A DNA stretch of 7,597 nt from Actinomycetota bacterium (GCA_014377795.1 JACMOY010000029.1:1-7597), one strand, 5' to 3'. Numbered from the stretch's first letter, positions 1 through 6,966 are shown. Notes: a model not told the origin generated them from the letters alone. Program-made: numbers and translations.

Positions 1-260
1 CCGCGCCTGCAACCAAGAAGCCCGCGCCAGCCGCCGCGGTGGCGAAGAGGGCCGCAGTGAAGACGGCTGCGGTGAAGACGGCTGCGGTGAAGACGGCGAC
101 GGTGAAGACGGTGGCGAAGAAGGCCATACCGAAGAAGGCGACCCCGAAGAAGGCGACCCCGACGACGTCAGCCCCGACGACGTCAGCCCCGAAGAAGGCA
201 GCGCAACGGACCACCACGGTCCGCAAGAGCGCCACGACGAACACCGCTGCCCGACGCTGA
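1..260 (+). CDS. C-terminal tail of a Lys/Ala-rich protein (5' end outside window)
   Basis: The frame is open from the left edge and ends at TGA 258-260, so this is the 3' end of a longer gene. A GTG at 39 lies in frame, but the same low-complexity composition (Ala, Pro, Lys) continues upstream of it to the edge, so it is unlikely to be the start. The visible 85 or so residues are almost entirely Ala, Lys, Thr, Pro and Val with no acidic residue, very basic, and end in Ala-Ala-Arg-Arg. They consist largely of 5-residue repeats: VKTAA-type, then KKATP-type, then TTSAP. Such disordered basic tails occur in actinobacterial HU/HupB-type nucleoid proteins, histone H1-like proteins and some nucleic-acid enzymes, where they bind DNA or RNA non-specifically. 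The folded domain is not in view, so the protein cannot be named. That a real coding frame ends here is likely from composition and the clean stop. Confidence 0.65.
   Translation, partial: APATKKPAPAAAVAKRAAVKTAAVKTAAVKTATVKTVAKKAIPKKATPKKATPTTSAPTTSAPKKAAQRTTTVRKSATTNTAARR
57..191 (+). repeat. Nine tandem 15-bp coding units in three subfamilies
   Basis: Consecutive 15-bp units are in frame with the coding tail. Units at 57, 72, 87 and 102 begin GTGAAGACGG and encode VKTAA, VKTAA, VKTAT and VKTVA. Units at 117, 132 and 147 begin AAGAAGGC and encode KKAIP, KKATP and KKATP; the last two are identical in DNA. Units at 162 and 177 are identical (ACGACGTCAGCCCCG) and encode TTSAP. Identity at the DNA level, not just the protein level, indicates recent slippage or unequal exchange. 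Confidence 0.85.
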
Positions 261-306
261 CCAGCCGCACCTGAGCGACATCCGCACGACGAACCCGACC
301 AATCAC

Positions 307-313
307 AGGAGGA
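307..313 (+). promoter_or_regulatory. Shine-Dalgarno for the Rieske gene
   Basis: AGGAGGA lies six bases before ATG 320. It is a near-perfect match to the anti-SD and fixes the start codon. The rest of the 59-bp gap (261-319) shows no convincing -10/-35 pair. Confidence 0.8.
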
Positions 314-319
314 CTCCCC

Positions 320-760
320 ATGACCGCTCACCCCGATCCGTCCCGACGCAACGTGCTGCGAGCGGCCGGTACCGCGGGCGCGGCGGCCCTCACGGTCGCG
401 GCGTGCGGTGGCGGCCAGGACGCGTCGACTGCGGTCGCCGCCACGGCGGGCACACCCGCGGCTGCGACGGGGACGCTGCTGGCCAAGGCCGCCGACGTAC
501 CCGTGGGCGGCGGAGTGATCCTGGTCGACCTGAAGCTCGTGGTCACCCAGCCGACGGCGGGGCAGTTCAAGGCGTTCTCGGCGATCTGCCCGCACCAGGG
601 CTGCGCGGTCAGCGCCGTCCAGGACGGCTACATCGACTGCACCTGCCACGGCAGCCGGTTCGCCGTCGGCACCGGTGCGCCGACGCCGGACAGCCCCGCC
701 AAGGCCCCCCTGACTCCCCAGCAGGTCACGGTGCAGGGCTCGGACGTCGTCACCGCCTGA
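320..760 (+). CDS. Tat-exported Rieske [2Fe-2S] lipoprotein
   Basis: A 146-residue secreted electron-transfer protein. The N terminus has a twin-arginine motif (S8-R-R-N-V-L-R14), an Ala-rich hydrophobic stretch and a lipobox-like Val-Ala-Ala-Cys29 followed by Gly-Gly-Gly. This predicts Tat export, cleavage before Cys29 and lipid anchoring on the outer face of the membrane. A low-complexity Ala/Thr linker (about 33-52) leads to the Rieske domain. Box I is C90-P-H92-Q-G-C95 and box II is C107-T-C109-H110-G-S. By family rule the cluster ligands are C90, H92, C107 and H110, with a C95-C109 disulfide. The domain is short and lacks the long membrane helix and C-terminal part of bc1-complex QcrA, so it is a stand-alone Rieske protein. 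Its redox partner is unknown. Small Rieske lipoproteins of this kind are often found close to uvrA/uvrC in actinobacteria. ATG 320 is set by the SD at 307-313. Confidence 0.9.
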   Translation: MTAHPDPSRRNVLRAAGTAGAAALTVAACGGGQDASTAVAATAGTPAAATGTLLAKAADVPVGGGVILVDLKLVVTQPTAGQFKAFSAICPHQGCAVSAVQDGYIDCTCHGSRFAVGTGAPTPDSPAKAPLTPQQVTVQGSDVVTA

Positions 761-772
761 CCCAGCGGCTGA

Positions 773-782
773 CGGTCGACCG
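773..782. repeat. Perfect 10-bp palindrome CGGTCGACCG between the Rieske gene and uvrC
   Basis: This perfect dyad lies three bases upstream of the proposed uvrC -35 element. The hexamer TGACGG occurs on both sides of it (770-775 and 787-792). It could be an operator, but it does not match the actinobacterial LexA box, and short GC-rich palindromes arise often by chance in such DNA. Confidence 0.35.
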
Positions 783-785
783 CCG

Positions 786-822
786 GTGACGGCTGTCGGT
801 GCCGGCTCCTAAACTGGGGGAG
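786..822 (+). promoter_or_regulatory. Predicted promoter giving a leaderless uvrC transcript
   Basis: A -10-like TAAACT at 810-815 fits TANNNT. GTGACG at 786-791 is a fair -35 with an 18-bp spacer. The expected transcription start falls at about 822, the G of the GTG start codon. No SD at usable distance precedes that GTG; the G-run 816-820 almost abuts it. This layout is typical of actinobacterial leaderless genes. Confidence 0.55.
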
Positions 823-2783
823 TGGCAGACCCGGCGTCCTACCGTCCGGCCCCGGGCGAGATCCCGGTCGGCCCCGGGGTCTACCGGTTCCGGGACGCGT
901 CCGGCCGGGTCATCTACGTCGGCAAGGCCAAGAGCCTGCGACCGCGGCTCTCGTCCTACTTCCAGGACCTGACGGCTTTGCACCCGCGCACCCAGACGAT
1001 GGTCACCACCGCTGCCAGCGTCGAGTGGACCGTGGTGGGCACCGAGGTCGAGGCGCTGCAGCTCGAGTACTCGTGGATCAAGGAGTTCGACCCGCGGTTC
1101 AACGTCAAGTACCGCGACGACAAGTCCTACCCCTACCTGGCGGTGACGATGGCCGACGCCGTCCCGCGCGTGCAGGTGATGCGCGGTGACAAGCGCAAAG
1201 GCACGCGGTACTTCGGCCCGTACAGCCACGCGTGGGCGATCCGCGAGACCGTCGACCTGCTGCTCCGCGTCTTCCCGGTGCGCACCTGCAGCAACGGGGT
1301 GTTCCGGCGGGTCGAGCAGGTCGGCCGGCCGTGCCTGCTCGGCTACATCGACAAGTGCTCGGCGCCGTGCGTGGGCCGGGTGTCCGAGCAGGAGCACAAG
1401 GCTCTGGCCGCCGAGTTCTGCGACTTCATGGCCGGTGACACCGGCCGCTTCACCAGACGGCTCGAGCGCGAGATGCGGCAGTCGTCGGCCGACCTGGACT
1501 TCGAGCGGGCGGCCCGGCTGCGCGACGACATCGGCGCCCTGCAGCGAGCCCTGGAGAAGAGCGTCGTCGTGCTGCCCGGCGCCACCGACGCCGACGTGTT
1601 CGCCCTGTCTGAGGACGAGCTCGAGGCCGCGGTGCAGGTCTTCCACGTCCGGGGCGGCCGGGTGCGCGGCCAGCGCGGCTGGGTGGTCGAGAAGGTCGAA
1701 GACGTCGGCACACCCGACCTGGTCGAGCACCTGCTGCTGCAGGTCTACGGGTCATCGCCCGAGGCCGTGCCGCGCGAGGTCCTGGTGCCGGCGCTGCCCG
1801 TCGACGCGGACGAGGTGGCCGACTGGCTCAGCGGCCTGCGCGGGTCGCGGGTCGACCTGCGGGTGCCCCAGCGCGGCGACAAGAAGGCGCTGCTCGAGAC
1901 GGTCGAGCGCAACGCCAAGCACGCCCTGACCCTGCACAAGACCCGGCGCGGCGGCGACCTGACCACCCGCTCGGTGGCCCTGAACGAGATCCAGGACGTG
2001 CTCGAGCTGCCCGACGCCCCGCTGCGCATCGAGTGCTACGACGTGTCGAACCTGCAGGGCACCGAGGTCGTCGCCTCGATGGTGGTGTTCGAGGACGGCC
2101 TGCCGCGCAAGAGCGAGTACCGCAGGTTCTCGGTGCGCGGCACCGACGGGCAGGACGACACCGCGTGGATGCACGAGGTGCTCACCCGACGGTTCCGCCG
2201 CCACGTCGACGAGCAGGCGCTGCTCGCCGAGGCCGACGAGCCGATGTCCGGGCCGGTGGGGATCGACCCCGGCACCGGCCGGCCGCGGCGGTTCGCCTAC
2301 GCCCCCAACCTGGTCGTCGTGGACGGCGGCCCGCCCCAGGTCGCCGCCGCCCAGCGGGCCCTGGACGAGCTCGGCGTCACCGACGTCGCCCTGGTCGGCC
2401 TGGCGAAGCGGCTCGAGGAGGTGTGGCGTCCCGGCGAGCAGCACCCGGTGGTGCTGCCGCGCTCCAGCGAGGGGCTGTACCTGCTGCAGCGGGTGCGCGA
2501 CGAGGCCCACCGGTTCGCGATCACCTACCACCGCCAGCGCCGCTCCAAGGCGATGACGTCCAGCGCGCTCGACACCGTGCCCGGCCTCGGCGCGACCCGC
2601 CGTACGGCGCTGCTCAAGCACTTCGGCTCGCTGAAGAGGGTGCGCGCCGCCAGTGCCGAGCAGATCGCGCAGGTGCCGGGCATCGGCGCGTCCACCGCCG
2701 AGGCGGTCGTCCTCGCCCTGGCCGGCCAGGCCCGCCCGGAGCCCGCCGTCAACGTCACCACCGGCGAGGTGCTGGACGACTGA
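822..2783 (+). CDS. uvrC: UvrABC excinuclease subunit C
   Basis: UvrC makes the 3' and then the 5' incision around a bulky DNA lesion marked by UvrA/UvrB. The 653-residue length is normal for actinobacteria. The GIY-YIG nuclease domain is at about 16-95 (G19-V-Y21, Y32-V-G34, then the LEYSWIK stretch with E82 as likely metal-binding Glu). A cysteine cluster C156, C171, C179, C183 matches the spacing of the Cys set reported to hold an Fe-S cluster in E. coli UvrC. The UVR motif that contacts UvrB is about 214-246. The RNase H-like 5' nuclease spans about 400-570, with D407 (ECYDVSN), D501 (VVDGGPPQ) and H563 (DEAHRFA) as the expected catalytic triad. Tandem helix-hairpin-helix motifs are at about 583-630. 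A hydrophilic insert of about 30 residues (461-490) sits inside the RNase H domain. GTG 822 starts [15 protein letters not shown], the usual N terminus, and is supported by the leaderless promoter. All key residues are present, so it is likely active. Confidence 0.97.
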   Translation: MADPASYRPAPGEIPVGPGVYRFRDASGRVIYVGKAKSLRPRLSSYFQDLTALHPRTQTMVTTAASVEWTVVGTEVEALQLEYSWIKEFDPRFNVKYRDDKSYPYLAVTMADAVPRVQVMRGDKRKGTRYFGPYSHAWAIRETVDLLLRVFPVRTCSNGVFRRVEQVGRPCLLGYIDKCSAPCVGRVSEQEHKALAAEFCDFMAGDTGRFTRRLEREMRQSSADLDFERAARLRDDIGALQRALEKSVVVLPGATDADVFALSEDELEAAVQVFHVRGGRVRGQRGWVVEKVEDVGTPDLVEHLLLQVYGSSPEAVPREVLVPALPVDADEVADWLSGLRGSRVDLRVPQRGDKKALLETVERNAKHALTLHKTRRGGDLTTRSVALNEIQDVLELPDAPLRIECYDVSNLQGTEVVASMVVFEDGLPRKSEYRRFSVRGTDGQDDTAWMHEVLTRRFRRHVDEQALLAEADEPMSGPVGIDPGTGRPRRFAYAPNLVVVDGGPPQVAAAQRALDELGVTDVALVGLAKRLEEVWRPGEQHPVVLPRSSEGLYLLQRVRDEAHRFAITYHRQRRSKAMTSSALDTVPGLGATRRTALLKHFGSLKRVRAASAEQIAQVPGIGASTAEAVVLALAGQARPEPAVNVTTGEVLDD

Positions 2784-2801
2784 GGACCCGCGGCCTGCGG
2801 A

Positions 2802-2818
2802 TAGGGTGCGAGGCACCC
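2802..2818 (+). promoter_or_regulatory. uvrC-rapZ spacer: -10-like hexamer overlapping a 6-bp hairpin
   Basis: TAGGGT (2802-2807) resembles a -10 element. Only a weak -35 candidate (CTGAGG, 2780-2785) lies upstream. The same bases form a perfect stem, GGGTGC (2804-2809) with GCACCC (2813-2818), around a GAG loop. No T-run follows, so it is not a classical terminator. It could be a promoter for rapZ or an RNA hairpin just before the rapZ SD. The sequence does not decide between them. Confidence 0.35.
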
Positions 2819-2832
2819 GCCGAGAGGACCCC

Positions 2833-3726
2833 GTGGTGAGCCCGGTCGATGAGAACCCCGTACCGACCCAGCCCGAGCTGGTGCTCATCACCGGCATGTC
2901 CAGCGCCGGCCGGTCGACGACGGCGAACGTGCTCGAGGACCTGGGTTGGTACGTCGTCGACAACCTCCCGCCGCAGCTGCTCGCGGCCATGACCGACCTG
3001 GCGGCCCAGGCGCCGGACGGCACCCAGCACCTGGCTGCGGTCATCGACGCGCGGACCGGGTCGTTCTTCGAGGCGCTCAGCGGCGCGATGACCGCGCTGT
3101 CCGACCGGGGGGTCGTGCCGCGGGTGGTCTACCTCGACGCGTCCGACGACGTGCTGGTGCGGCGCCAGGAGTCGGTGCGCCGCCCGCACCCGCTGCAGGG
3201 CGAGGGCCGGATCCTGGACGGCATCGCCCGCGAGCGCGAGCTGCTCGCGCTGGTGCGCGAGAGCGCCGACGTCGTCATCGACACCTCGGGCCTGAACGTC
3301 ACCCAGCTGAAGTCCAAGGTGACCCAGATCTTCGAGCGGGACGAGCTGGCGACGCTGCGCGCGACGGTGATGTCGTTCGGGTTCAAGTACGGCATCCCGC
3401 TGGACGCCGACTTCGTCGTCGACATGCGCTTCCTGCCCAACCCGTTCTGGGTGCCCGAGCTGCGCCCCCGGTCGGGGCTGGACGACGGGGTGAGCGACTA
3501 CGTCCTGGGCCAGGACGCCGCGACCGTCTTCCTCGACCGGTTCGTCGACAGCCTCGAGCCGGTGATCGCCGGCTACCACGCCGAGGGCAAGCGGTACATG
3601 ACGATCGCCGTCGGCTGCACCGGCGGCAAGCACCGCTCGGTCGCGATGTCGCGGGCCCTGGCCGGCCGGCTCGAGCTGCTCGGCGTCCAGGTCGGCACCC
3701 TGCACCGCGATCTCGGTCGCGAGTGA
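2833..3726 (+). CDS. rapZ: RapZ/YvcJ family P-loop nucleotide-binding protein
   Basis: This protein of about 297 residues is conserved over its full length with the RapZ/YvcJ family. The Walker A region is G21-M-S-S-A-G-R-S-T29, of the GxxxxGRS type. Other family blocks follow: V42-D-N-L-P46, RRPHP (116-120), SFGFKYG (181-187), DMRFLPNP (197-204) and the C-terminal GCTGGKHRSV (261-270). In E. coli RapZ is an RNA-binding adaptor that senses glucosamine-6-phosphate and controls GlmZ/GlmS. In B. subtilis YvcJ is a GTP/ATP hydrolase. GlmZ is not known in actinobacteria, so the RNA-adaptor role should not be transferred; the C-terminal block linked to RNA and ligand binding in RapZ is however intact. 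Start: GTG 2833 and GTG 2836 are adjacent codons behind GAGAGGA (2822-2828), and either may be used. A frame extension back to 2653 inside uvrC is rejected. The last four bases overlap the start of yvcK. Confidence 0.94.
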   Translation: MVSPVDENPVPTQPELVLITGMSSAGRSTTANVLEDLGWYVVDNLPPQLLAAMTDLAAQAPDGTQHLAAVIDARTGSFFEALSGAMTALSDRGVVPRVVYLDASDDVLVRRQESVRRPHPLQGEGRILDGIARERELLALVRESADVVIDTSGLNVTQLKSKVTQIFERDELATLRATVMSFGFKYGIPLDADFVVDMRFLPNPFWVPELRPRSGLDDGVSDYVLGQDAATVFLDRFVDSLEPVIAGYHAEGKRYMTIAVGCTGGKHRSVAMSRALAGRLELLGVQVGTLHRDLGRE

Positions 3727-4730
3727 ATGCCCGCGAGACACCGCGTCCGATCGCCGTCCGGCCGATGCCGACCCCGGTGGCCGCCGGCCCGAGCGACGCG
3801 CCGGTGGTCGTGGCCCTCGGCGGTGGCCACGGCCTGGCGGCGTCGCTGGCCGCGCTGCGCCACCTGACCGACCGCCTCACGGCCGTCGTGACCGTCGCGG
3901 ACGACGGCGGCTCGAGCGGCCGGCTGCGCCGCGAGCTCGGGGTGCTGCCCCCCGGAGACCTGCGGATGGCGCTGGCCGCACTGTGCGACGACACCCAGTG
4001 GGGCCGCACCTGGCGCGACGTGCTGCAGCACCGGTTCGCCAGCCAGGGCGAGCTGCACCACCACTCGGTCGGCAACCTGCTGATCGTGGCCGTGTGGGAG
4101 CTGCTCGGCGACCCCGTCGAGGGGCTCGACCTCGTGGGCCAGCTGCTCGGCGCGCGCGGCCGGGTGCTGCCGATGAGCGCCGTGCCGCTCGACATCGAGG
4201 CCGTCGTCCTCGGGCTGGACCCCGCCGACCCGTCGGCCGTCAGCTCGGTGCGCGGCCAGGTGGCGGTCGCGACCACACCCGGCAGCGTGGCCTCGGTGCG
4301 GCTGGTGCCCGACGACCCACCGGCCTGCCCCGAGGCCGTGCAGGCCGTCCTGGACGCCGACTGGGTGGTGCTCGGCCCCGGCTCGTGGTTCACCAGCGTC
4401 ATGCCCCACCTGCTGGTGCCCGACCTGCGCCGGGCCCTGTGCGAGACGACCGCCCAGCGGATGATCACCCTGAACTTGACCGACCAGGCGGGGGAGACCG
4501 ACGGGTTCAGCGCCGAGAACCACCTCGAGGCGCTGTTCCTGCACGCCCCCGAGCTGATGGTCGAGGTGGTGCTCGCCGATCCGGCCGTGGTGACCGACCG
4601 CCGGTCGCTGGAGCAGGTCTGCGCGAGCGTCGGCGCCCGGCTGGTGGTCTCGAGCGTCGCCTCCTCGAACCAGCCCGAGGTGCACGACGAGCTGCGCCTG
4701 GCCGCCGCCTACCGCGACGTCCTGGGCTGA
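3723..4730 (+). CDS. yvcK: YvcK/CofD-like protein (gluconeogenesis and cell-envelope factor)
   Basis: A 335-residue member of the YvcK (CofD-like) family, a cytoplasmic protein needed for normal growth and cell shape on gluconeogenic carbon sources. B. subtilis YvcK binds UDP-GlcNAc, and the mycobacterial homologue CuvA affects cell-wall growth. The Rossmann-like fold starts with V28-V-V-A-L-G-G-G-H-G37. Family blocks are V58[11 protein letters not shown]69, PPGDLR (76-81), HSVGNLL (114-120), [15 protein letters not shown] (217-231) and an Asn-Leu-Thr...GETDGF...HL block (251-268). The start GTG 3723 overlaps the rapZ stop as GTGA, which implies translational coupling. A later ATG (3765) is possible, because the first 20 or so residues are a poorly conserved tail, but it would lose the overlap. 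It is not F420 CofD itself: it sits in the rapZ-yvcK-whiA cluster and carries YvcK-type motifs. Confidence 0.95.
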   Translation: MNARETPRPIAVRPMPTPVAAGPSDAPVVVALGGGHGLAASLAALRHLTDRLTAVVTVADDGGSSGRLRRELGVLPPGDLRMALAALCDDTQWGRTWRDVLQHRFASQGELHHHSVGNLLIVAVWELLGDPVEGLDLVGQLLGARGRVLPMSAVPLDIEAVVLGLDPADPSAVSSVRGQVAVATTPGSVASVRLVPDDPPACPEAVQAVLDADWVVLGPGSWFTSVMPHLLVPDLRRALCETTAQRMITLNLTDQAGETDGFSAENHLEALFLHAPELMVEVVLADPAVVTDRRSLEQVCASVGARLVVSSVASSNQPEVHDELRLAAAYRDVLG

Positions 4731-4743
4731 CCCGCACGGTCCG

Positions 4744-4765
4744 CGCCGTCCCCCGCGGGACGGCG
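4744..4765 (+). terminator. Perfect 9-bp hairpin between yvcK and whiA
   Basis: CGCCGTCCC (4744-4752) pairs with GGGACGGCG (4757-4765) around a CCGC loop, 14 bases after the yvcK stop. No T-tract follows, as is common for actinobacterial terminators. It separates yvcK from the whiA promoter-like sequence at 4773-4778. It may act as a terminator or attenuator for the rapZ-yvcK transcript, or as an operator for whiA. Confidence 0.5.
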
Positions 4766-4772
4766 GCAGTGG

Positions 4773-4786
4773 CAGGATGGCCGTCA
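4773..4786 (+). promoter_or_regulatory. Possible whiA -10 element and SD-like AGGA
   Basis: CAGGAT (4773-4778) is one mismatch from a TANNNT -10. It ends seven bases before ATG 4786, which would allow a leaderless transcript. The overlapping AGGA (4774-4777) also lies eight bases before the same ATG and could act as an SD in a longer mRNA. Both readings favour ATG 4786 over ATG 4777. No good -35 is visible, because the hairpin occupies that place. Confidence 0.4.
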
Positions 4787-5766
4787 TGGCGATGACGGCG
4801 ATGGTCAAGGACGAGCTGAGCCGCCTGCCGATCACCAAACCCTGCTGCCGCAAGGCGGAGGTGTTGGCGAGCCCGCGGGTCGCCGGGGGGCTGCACATCG
4901 TCGCCGGGCGCATCGTCGTCGAGGCCGAGCTCGACACCGGCCAGTCGGCCAGGCGCCTGCGCAAGGACGTCGCCGAGGTCTTCGGCCACGTCAGCGAGGT
5001 GCTGGTCGTCGCCCCGGGGGGCCTGCGCCGAGGCACCCGGTACGTCGTGCGCGTCACCAAGGACGGCGAGGCGCTGGCCCGCCAGACCGGGCTGATCGAC
5101 GGGCGGGGCCGGCCCGGGCGGGGGCTGCCGCCGCAGGTCGTCTCCGGTGCGGTCTGCGACGCCGAGTCGGCCTGGCGCGGGGCGTTCCTCGCCCACGGGT
5201 CGCTGACCGAGCCCGGCCGCTCGTCCGCCCTCGAGGTCACCTGCCCGGGCCCCGAGGCCGCGCTGGCGCTGGTCGGCGCTGCTCGACGGCTCGGCATCTC
5301 GGGCAAGGCCCGCGAGGTGCGCGGCGTCGACCGGGTCGTGATCCGCGACGGGGACGAGATCGCCGCGCTGCTCACCCGGCTCGGTGCGCACGACGCGCTG
5401 ATGGCGTGGGAGGAGCGTCGGATGCGCCGCGAGGTGCGGGCCACCGCCAACCGCCTGGCCAACTTCGACGACGCCAACCTGCGGCGCTCGGCCCGGGCCG
5501 CTGTCGCCGCGGGCTCACGGGTCGGGCGCGCGCTGGAGATCCTCGGCGAGGACGTCCCCGAGCACCTGCGCGAGGCCGGCCACCTGCGGCTGGCCCACAA
5601 GCAGGCCAGCCTCGAGGAGCTCGGCGCCCTGGCCGACCCCCCGATGACCAAGGACGCCGTCGCCGGCCGGATCCGCCGGCTGCTGGCCATGGCCGACAAG
5701 CTCGCCCAGGACGAGGGCGTGCCCGGCACCGACGCCAACCTCACCCCGGACATGCTCGACGCGTGA
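4786..5766 (+). CDS. whiA: Sporulation/cell-division transcription factor WhiA
   Basis: A 326-residue WhiA: an N-terminal LAGLIDADG-homing-endonuclease-like fold fused to a C-terminal helix-turn-helix. In Streptomyces WhiA acts with the Fe-S protein WhiB to switch on division genes such as ftsZ during sporulation; in Bacillus it influences division and chromosome segregation. Seen here: the start [15 protein letters not shown], the conserved CCRKAEV (20-26), AGGLHIV (33-39), [12 protein letters not shown] (99-110), [14 protein letters not shown] (114-127), [15 protein letters not shown] (133-147), [20 protein letters not shown] (209-228), and the HTH region at about 275-305 ([22 protein letters not shown]...). 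ATG 4786 gives the standard N terminus; an ATG three codons upstream (4777) is possible. One local difference: residues 27-32 read LASPRV where homologues usually have SALLRF, which puts a proline in a conserved helix. It follows yvcK by 55 bp. Confidence 0.96.
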   Translation: MAMTAMVKDELSRLPITKPCCRKAEVLASPRVAGGLHIVAGRIVVEAELDTGQSARRLRKDVAEVFGHVSEVLVVAPGGLRRGTRYVVRVTKDGEALARQTGLIDGRGRPGRGLPPQVVSGAVCDAESAWRGAFLAHGSLTEPGRSSALEVTCPGPEAALALVGAARRLGISGKAREVRGVDRVVIRDGDEIAALLTRLGAHDALMAWEERRMRREVRATANRLANFDDANLRRSARAAVAAGSRVGRALEILGEDVPEHLREAGHLRLAHKQASLEELGALADPPMTKDAVAGRIRRLLAMADKLAQDEGVPGTDANLTPDMLDA

Positions 5767-5777
5767 GATCGGGGTCC

Positions 5778-5819
5778 TTGCGACCCACCGCCATCCCCTA
5801 CTGTCGGACCACACGTCCG
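5778..5819 (+). promoter_or_regulatory. Predicted gap promoter with inverted repeat at the start site
   Basis: TTGCGA (5778-5783) and TACTGT (5799-5804) form a -35/-10 pair with a short 15-bp spacer, giving an expected start near 5811. An inverted repeat, CGGAC (5805-5809) and GTCCG (5815-5819), straddles that start and could be an operator. A second small repeat, GGGTC (5772-5776) and GACCC (5782-5786), overlaps the -35 and could be a weak end for whiA. Confidence 0.4.
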
Positions 5820-5827
5820 TCCCGTCC

Positions 5828-5833
5828 AGGAGG
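5828..5833 (+). promoter_or_regulatory. Shine-Dalgarno for gap
   Basis: AGGAGG lies eight bases before GTG 5842 and fixes the start. It can fold on itself: AGGA (5828-5831) pairs with TCCT (5835-5838) across a GGC loop, which would hide the site. Confidence 0.75.
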
Positions 5834-5841
5834 CTCCTCTC

Positions 5842-6852
5842 GTGACCGTTCGCGTCGGCATCAACGGCTTCGGCCGTATCGGCCGCAACTTCTTCCGCGC
5901 CGTGCTCGCGTCCGGTGCCGACATCGAGATCGTCGGCATCAACGACTTGACCGACAACAAGACGCTGGCCCACCTGCTGAAGTACGACTCGGTGCTCGGC
6001 CGGCTGCCCGCCGACGTCACCCACACCGACGACGACATCACCGTCGGGGGCAAGAGCGTCAAGACCTACGCCGAGCGCGACCCGGCCGCCCTGCCGTGGG
6101 GCAACCTCGGCGCCGACATCATGATCGAGTCGACGGGCCGGTTCCGCACCCGCGAGGCTGCGGCGGCGCACCTGGCTACCGGCGCGTCCAAGGTGCTGCT
6201 GTCCTCCCCGGGTAAGGGCGTCGACGCCACGATCGTGATGGGGGTCAACGACCAGACCTACGACCCCGCGCGGCACCACATCATCTCGAATGCGTCGTGT
6301 ACGACGAACTGCGTCGCGCCGATGGTGAAGGTGCTGCTCGACAGCTTCGGCATCGAACAGGGCTACATGACCACCGTGCACGCCTACACCGGCGACCAGA
6401 ACCTGCTGGACGGGCCGCACAAGGACCCGCGTCGGGCCCGTTCCGCGGCGGTGAACATCATCCCTACGACCACCGGTGCTGCCCGGGCCGTCGGTGAGGT
6501 GATCCCGGCGATGAAGGGCCGGCTGGACGGTGTCGCGCTGCGCGTACCCGTCGTCGACGGGTCGTTGGTCGACCTCGCAGTGCTGCTCGAGCGGGAGGTC
6601 ACCGTGGCGGAGGTCAACGCCGCGTTCGAGGCCGCTGGAACGACGGGGCCGCTGGCCGGTCGCCTGCGCTACACCACCGATCCGGTCGTCTCGAGCGACG
6701 TCATCGGCGACTCCGCCTCCTGCGTCTTCGACTCGGAGCTGACCCAGGCGGCGGGCCGTCTGGTCAAGGTCTTCGGCTGGTACGACAACGAGTGGGGCTA
6801 CACCGCGCGCCTGGTGGACCTGACCCGGCTCGTCGCGGCAACCCAGGGCTGA
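5842..6852 (+). CDS. gap: Glyceraldehyde-3-phosphate dehydrogenase, type I
   Basis: A 336-residue cytoplasmic GAPDH (normal length) that converts glyceraldehyde-3-phosphate, NAD+ and phosphate to 1,3-bisphosphoglycerate. The NAD fold opens with V5-G-I-N-G-F-G-R-I-G-R15. N34-D35 indicates NAD rather than NADP preference. The catalytic motif is S149-N-A-S-C153-T-T-N-C, with H180 (TTVHAYT) as the base. Substrate-binding blocks PTTTGAA (208-214) and LRVPV (233-237), and the C-terminal WYDNEWGY (313-320), are present. The position equal to Leu187 of Bacillus GAPDH is Gly191 here, followed by the usual Pro192. The text VVDGSLVDL (237-245) and the GDQNLLDGPHKD stretch differ from the Streptomyces Gap1 pattern as I remember it, so this may be another GAPDH lineage. 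GTG 5842 is supported by AGGAGG. whiA ends 75 bp upstream. Downstream is POR, not the pgk-tpiA commonly seen in actinobacteria. Active-site residues are intact, so it is likely functional. Confidence 0.97.
   Translation: MTVRVGINGFGRIGRNFFRAVLASGADIEIVGINDLTDNKTLAHLLKYDSVLGRLPADVTHTDDDITVGGKSVKTYAERDPAALPWGNLGADIMIESTGRFRTREAAAAHLATGASKVLLSSPGKGVDATIVMGVNDQTYDPARHHIISNASCTTNCVAPMVKVLLDSFGIEQGYMTTVHAYTGDQNLLDGPHKDPRRARSAAVNIIPTTTGAARAVGEVIPAMKGRLDGVALRVPVVDGSLVDLAVLLEREVTVAEVNAAFEAAGTTGPLAGRLRYTTDPVVSSDVIGDSASCVFDSELTQAAGRLVKVFGWYDNEWGYTARLVDLTRLVAATQG
6845..6848 (+). promoter_or_regulatory. SD-like AGGG inside the end of gap, before the porG-like GTG
   Basis: AGGG sits in the last codons of gap, eight bases before GTG 6857. 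This spacing suits translation of a gene that once followed gap directly. Confidence 0.35.
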
Positions 6853-6856
6853 GCCG

Positions 6857-6892
6857 GTGCTCGAGATCCGGTTCCACGCGTCGCCGAGCTGA
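6857..6892 (+). pseudogene. Putative remnant of POR gamma subunit gene (porG), 5' end only
   Basis: Four bases after the gap stop, GTG 6857 opens a frame reading (M)[10 protein letters not shown] before TGA 6890-6892. The first seven residues, MLEIRFH, match the characteristic start of POR gamma subunits (consensus M-[IL]-E-[IV]-R-[FW]-H-G-R-G-G-Q-G), but the following GRGGQG motif is missing. One frame over, bases 6883-6903 read AELNIAA, which loosely resembles the next gamma-subunit segment (AxxLLAxAA), as if about 27 bases plus or minus a frameshift had been lost. The match is only seven residues, so chance cannot be excluded. The SD at 6845-6848, the position and the porA gene downstream all favour a real remnant. 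Confidence 0.4.
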
Positions 6893-6966
6893 ACATCGCG
6901 GCTGCCCGGGCCGCCCCACGACAGGGTCAGGCAGGGCAGCGGTGCGCCCGAGCGATCGCCCAGGCC

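Noticed and set aside
57..191. CRISPR array or intergenic satellite
   Set aside because: Units are 15 bp, contiguous without spacers, and keep one reading frame, so they are protein-coding repeats.
761..821. SOS (LexA) box upstream of uvrC
   Set aside because: No CGAAC-N4-GTTCG-like site is present; the palindrome at 773-782 does not fit.
2653..2832. A 60-codon upstream extension of the rapZ frame
   Set aside because: It lies inside the uvrC helix-hairpin-helix region, encodes a low-complexity Arg/Ser/Pro sequence, and a good SD and GTG pair exist at 2822-2838.
2946..3722. A 259-codon upstream extension of the yvcK frame
   Set aside because: It is out-of-frame rapZ sequence rich in Arg, Gly, Ala and Pro. 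YvcK homology begins only after 3723.
3573..6062. An 829-residue open frame on the minus strand
   Set aside because: It lies antisense to yvcK, whiA and parts of rapZ and gap. Its product is Arg/Ser/Pro/Gly-rich with no recognisable domain, a normal shadow in high-GC DNA.
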